This document shows positions 6,115 through 6,254 of a stretch of 6,254 bases of DNA, in pieces. The first letter of the stretch is position 1; every line of letters starts with the position of its first letter. The notes under the pieces were generated by a model that worked only from the letters and a program-made list of their open reading frames with translations, made no database searches and was not told the DNA's origin. The stretch covers positions 1 to 6,254 of the forward strand of contig CAAFZG010000092.1 of assembly GCA_900767505.1 (NCBI GenBank), given 5' to 3'. The DNA comes from Methanomassiliicoccales archaeon (GTDB taxonomy: Archaea > Thermoplasmatota > Thermoplasmata > Methanomassiliicoccales > Methanomethylophilaceae). The position numbers were made by a program, and so were the translations under genes.

Positions 6115-6254
6115 CTGTTTTTCGGTCGATACTCTATCCCATAATGCAGAAACCGAGTATGACCGTTCCATTCTAAGCCCATGATCGGATTCCTGCGTCT
6201 GTATCCATGACTTGCGGCCATAGAACAAGACAGCGCCTCGGCTAGATGTACCAT
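6115..6254. other. Right-edge sequence without a supported gene
   Basis: About 140 bases upstream of the zinc-ribbon promoter hold no gene I can support. Two minus-strand frames are open through it, one continuous with the zinc-ribbon frame and one ending with TAA at 6058-6060. Both have mixed third positions unlike the neighbours and show no recognisable motif. Plus-strand ATGs give only very short frames. No tRNA shape is evident. Confidence 0.4.

Noticed and set aside
6057..6254. N-terminal extension of the zinc-ribbon protein to the window edge
   Set aside because: The stretch contains an AT-rich promoter-like sequence and has mixed third-position bases. A start at 6056 gives a compact protein with two helices and a zinc ribbon.
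6140..6254. Possible tRNA or small RNA near the right edge
   Set aside because: I found no T-loop signature, no acceptor-stem pairing and no convincing long hairpin.

Overview
The window looks like a piece of an archaeal chromosome, most likely from an anaerobic, methanogen-related Thermoplasmatota lineage such as Methanomassiliicoccales. The evidence is an archaeal ether-lipid type geranylgeranyl reductase, an archaeal-length mevalonate kinase, a heterodisulfide-reductase-like iron-sulfur protein, archaeal TATA boxes (AT-rich box A elements 20-45 bases before starts), tight TGA/ATG gene junctions and GC-rich codon usage. Of the eight stop codons in the window, seven are TGA, one is TAA and none is TAG. 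That fits a pyrrolysine-using archaeon but is only weak evidence. The lineage call is an inference from protein content, because there is no rRNA here.

Layout. (1) Positions 3-776, + strand: the C-terminal two thirds of a geranylgeranyl reductase, cut by the left edge and followed by a perfect 7-bp GC hairpin. (2) Positions 859-1725, + strand: an EamA/DMT-type membrane transporter made of two closely similar halves. (3) Positions 5339 down to 1787, - strand: a compact four-gene operon read in the order class I/II aminotransferase, a 173-aa protein of unknown function, mevalonate kinase, and an HdrD-like [4Fe-4S]/CCG iron-sulfur protein. Its genes are separated by 4 bp, overlap by 4 bp (ATGA), and are separated by 4 bp again, so one promoter upstream of 5339 probably drives all four. 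(4) Positions 5340-5479: a divergent promoter region with a TATA box facing each way and a 6-bp inverted repeat between them. (5) Positions 5480-5641, + strand: a very small acidic protein gene with a strong TATA box and a possible T-tract terminator. (6) Positions 6056 down to 5679, - strand: a small two-helix membrane protein with a C-terminal zinc ribbon. (7) Positions 6057-6254: an AT-rich promoter, then sequence with no gene I can support.

How it fits together. Mevalonate kinase makes the phosphorylated C5 precursor of archaeal isoprenoids, and the geranylgeranyl reductase saturates the finished isoprenoid chains of the membrane lipids, so both ends of lipid synthesis are represented. 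The reductase needs a low-potential electron donor. The HdrD-like protein next to mevalonate kinase is a candidate redox protein, but any functional link is speculation from proximity. I do not see a mobile element, CRISPR array, rRNA or tRNA. The region is mostly a conventional housekeeping segment. The most open questions are the 173-aa protein, the role of the Fe-S protein in the operon, and the small acidic gene.
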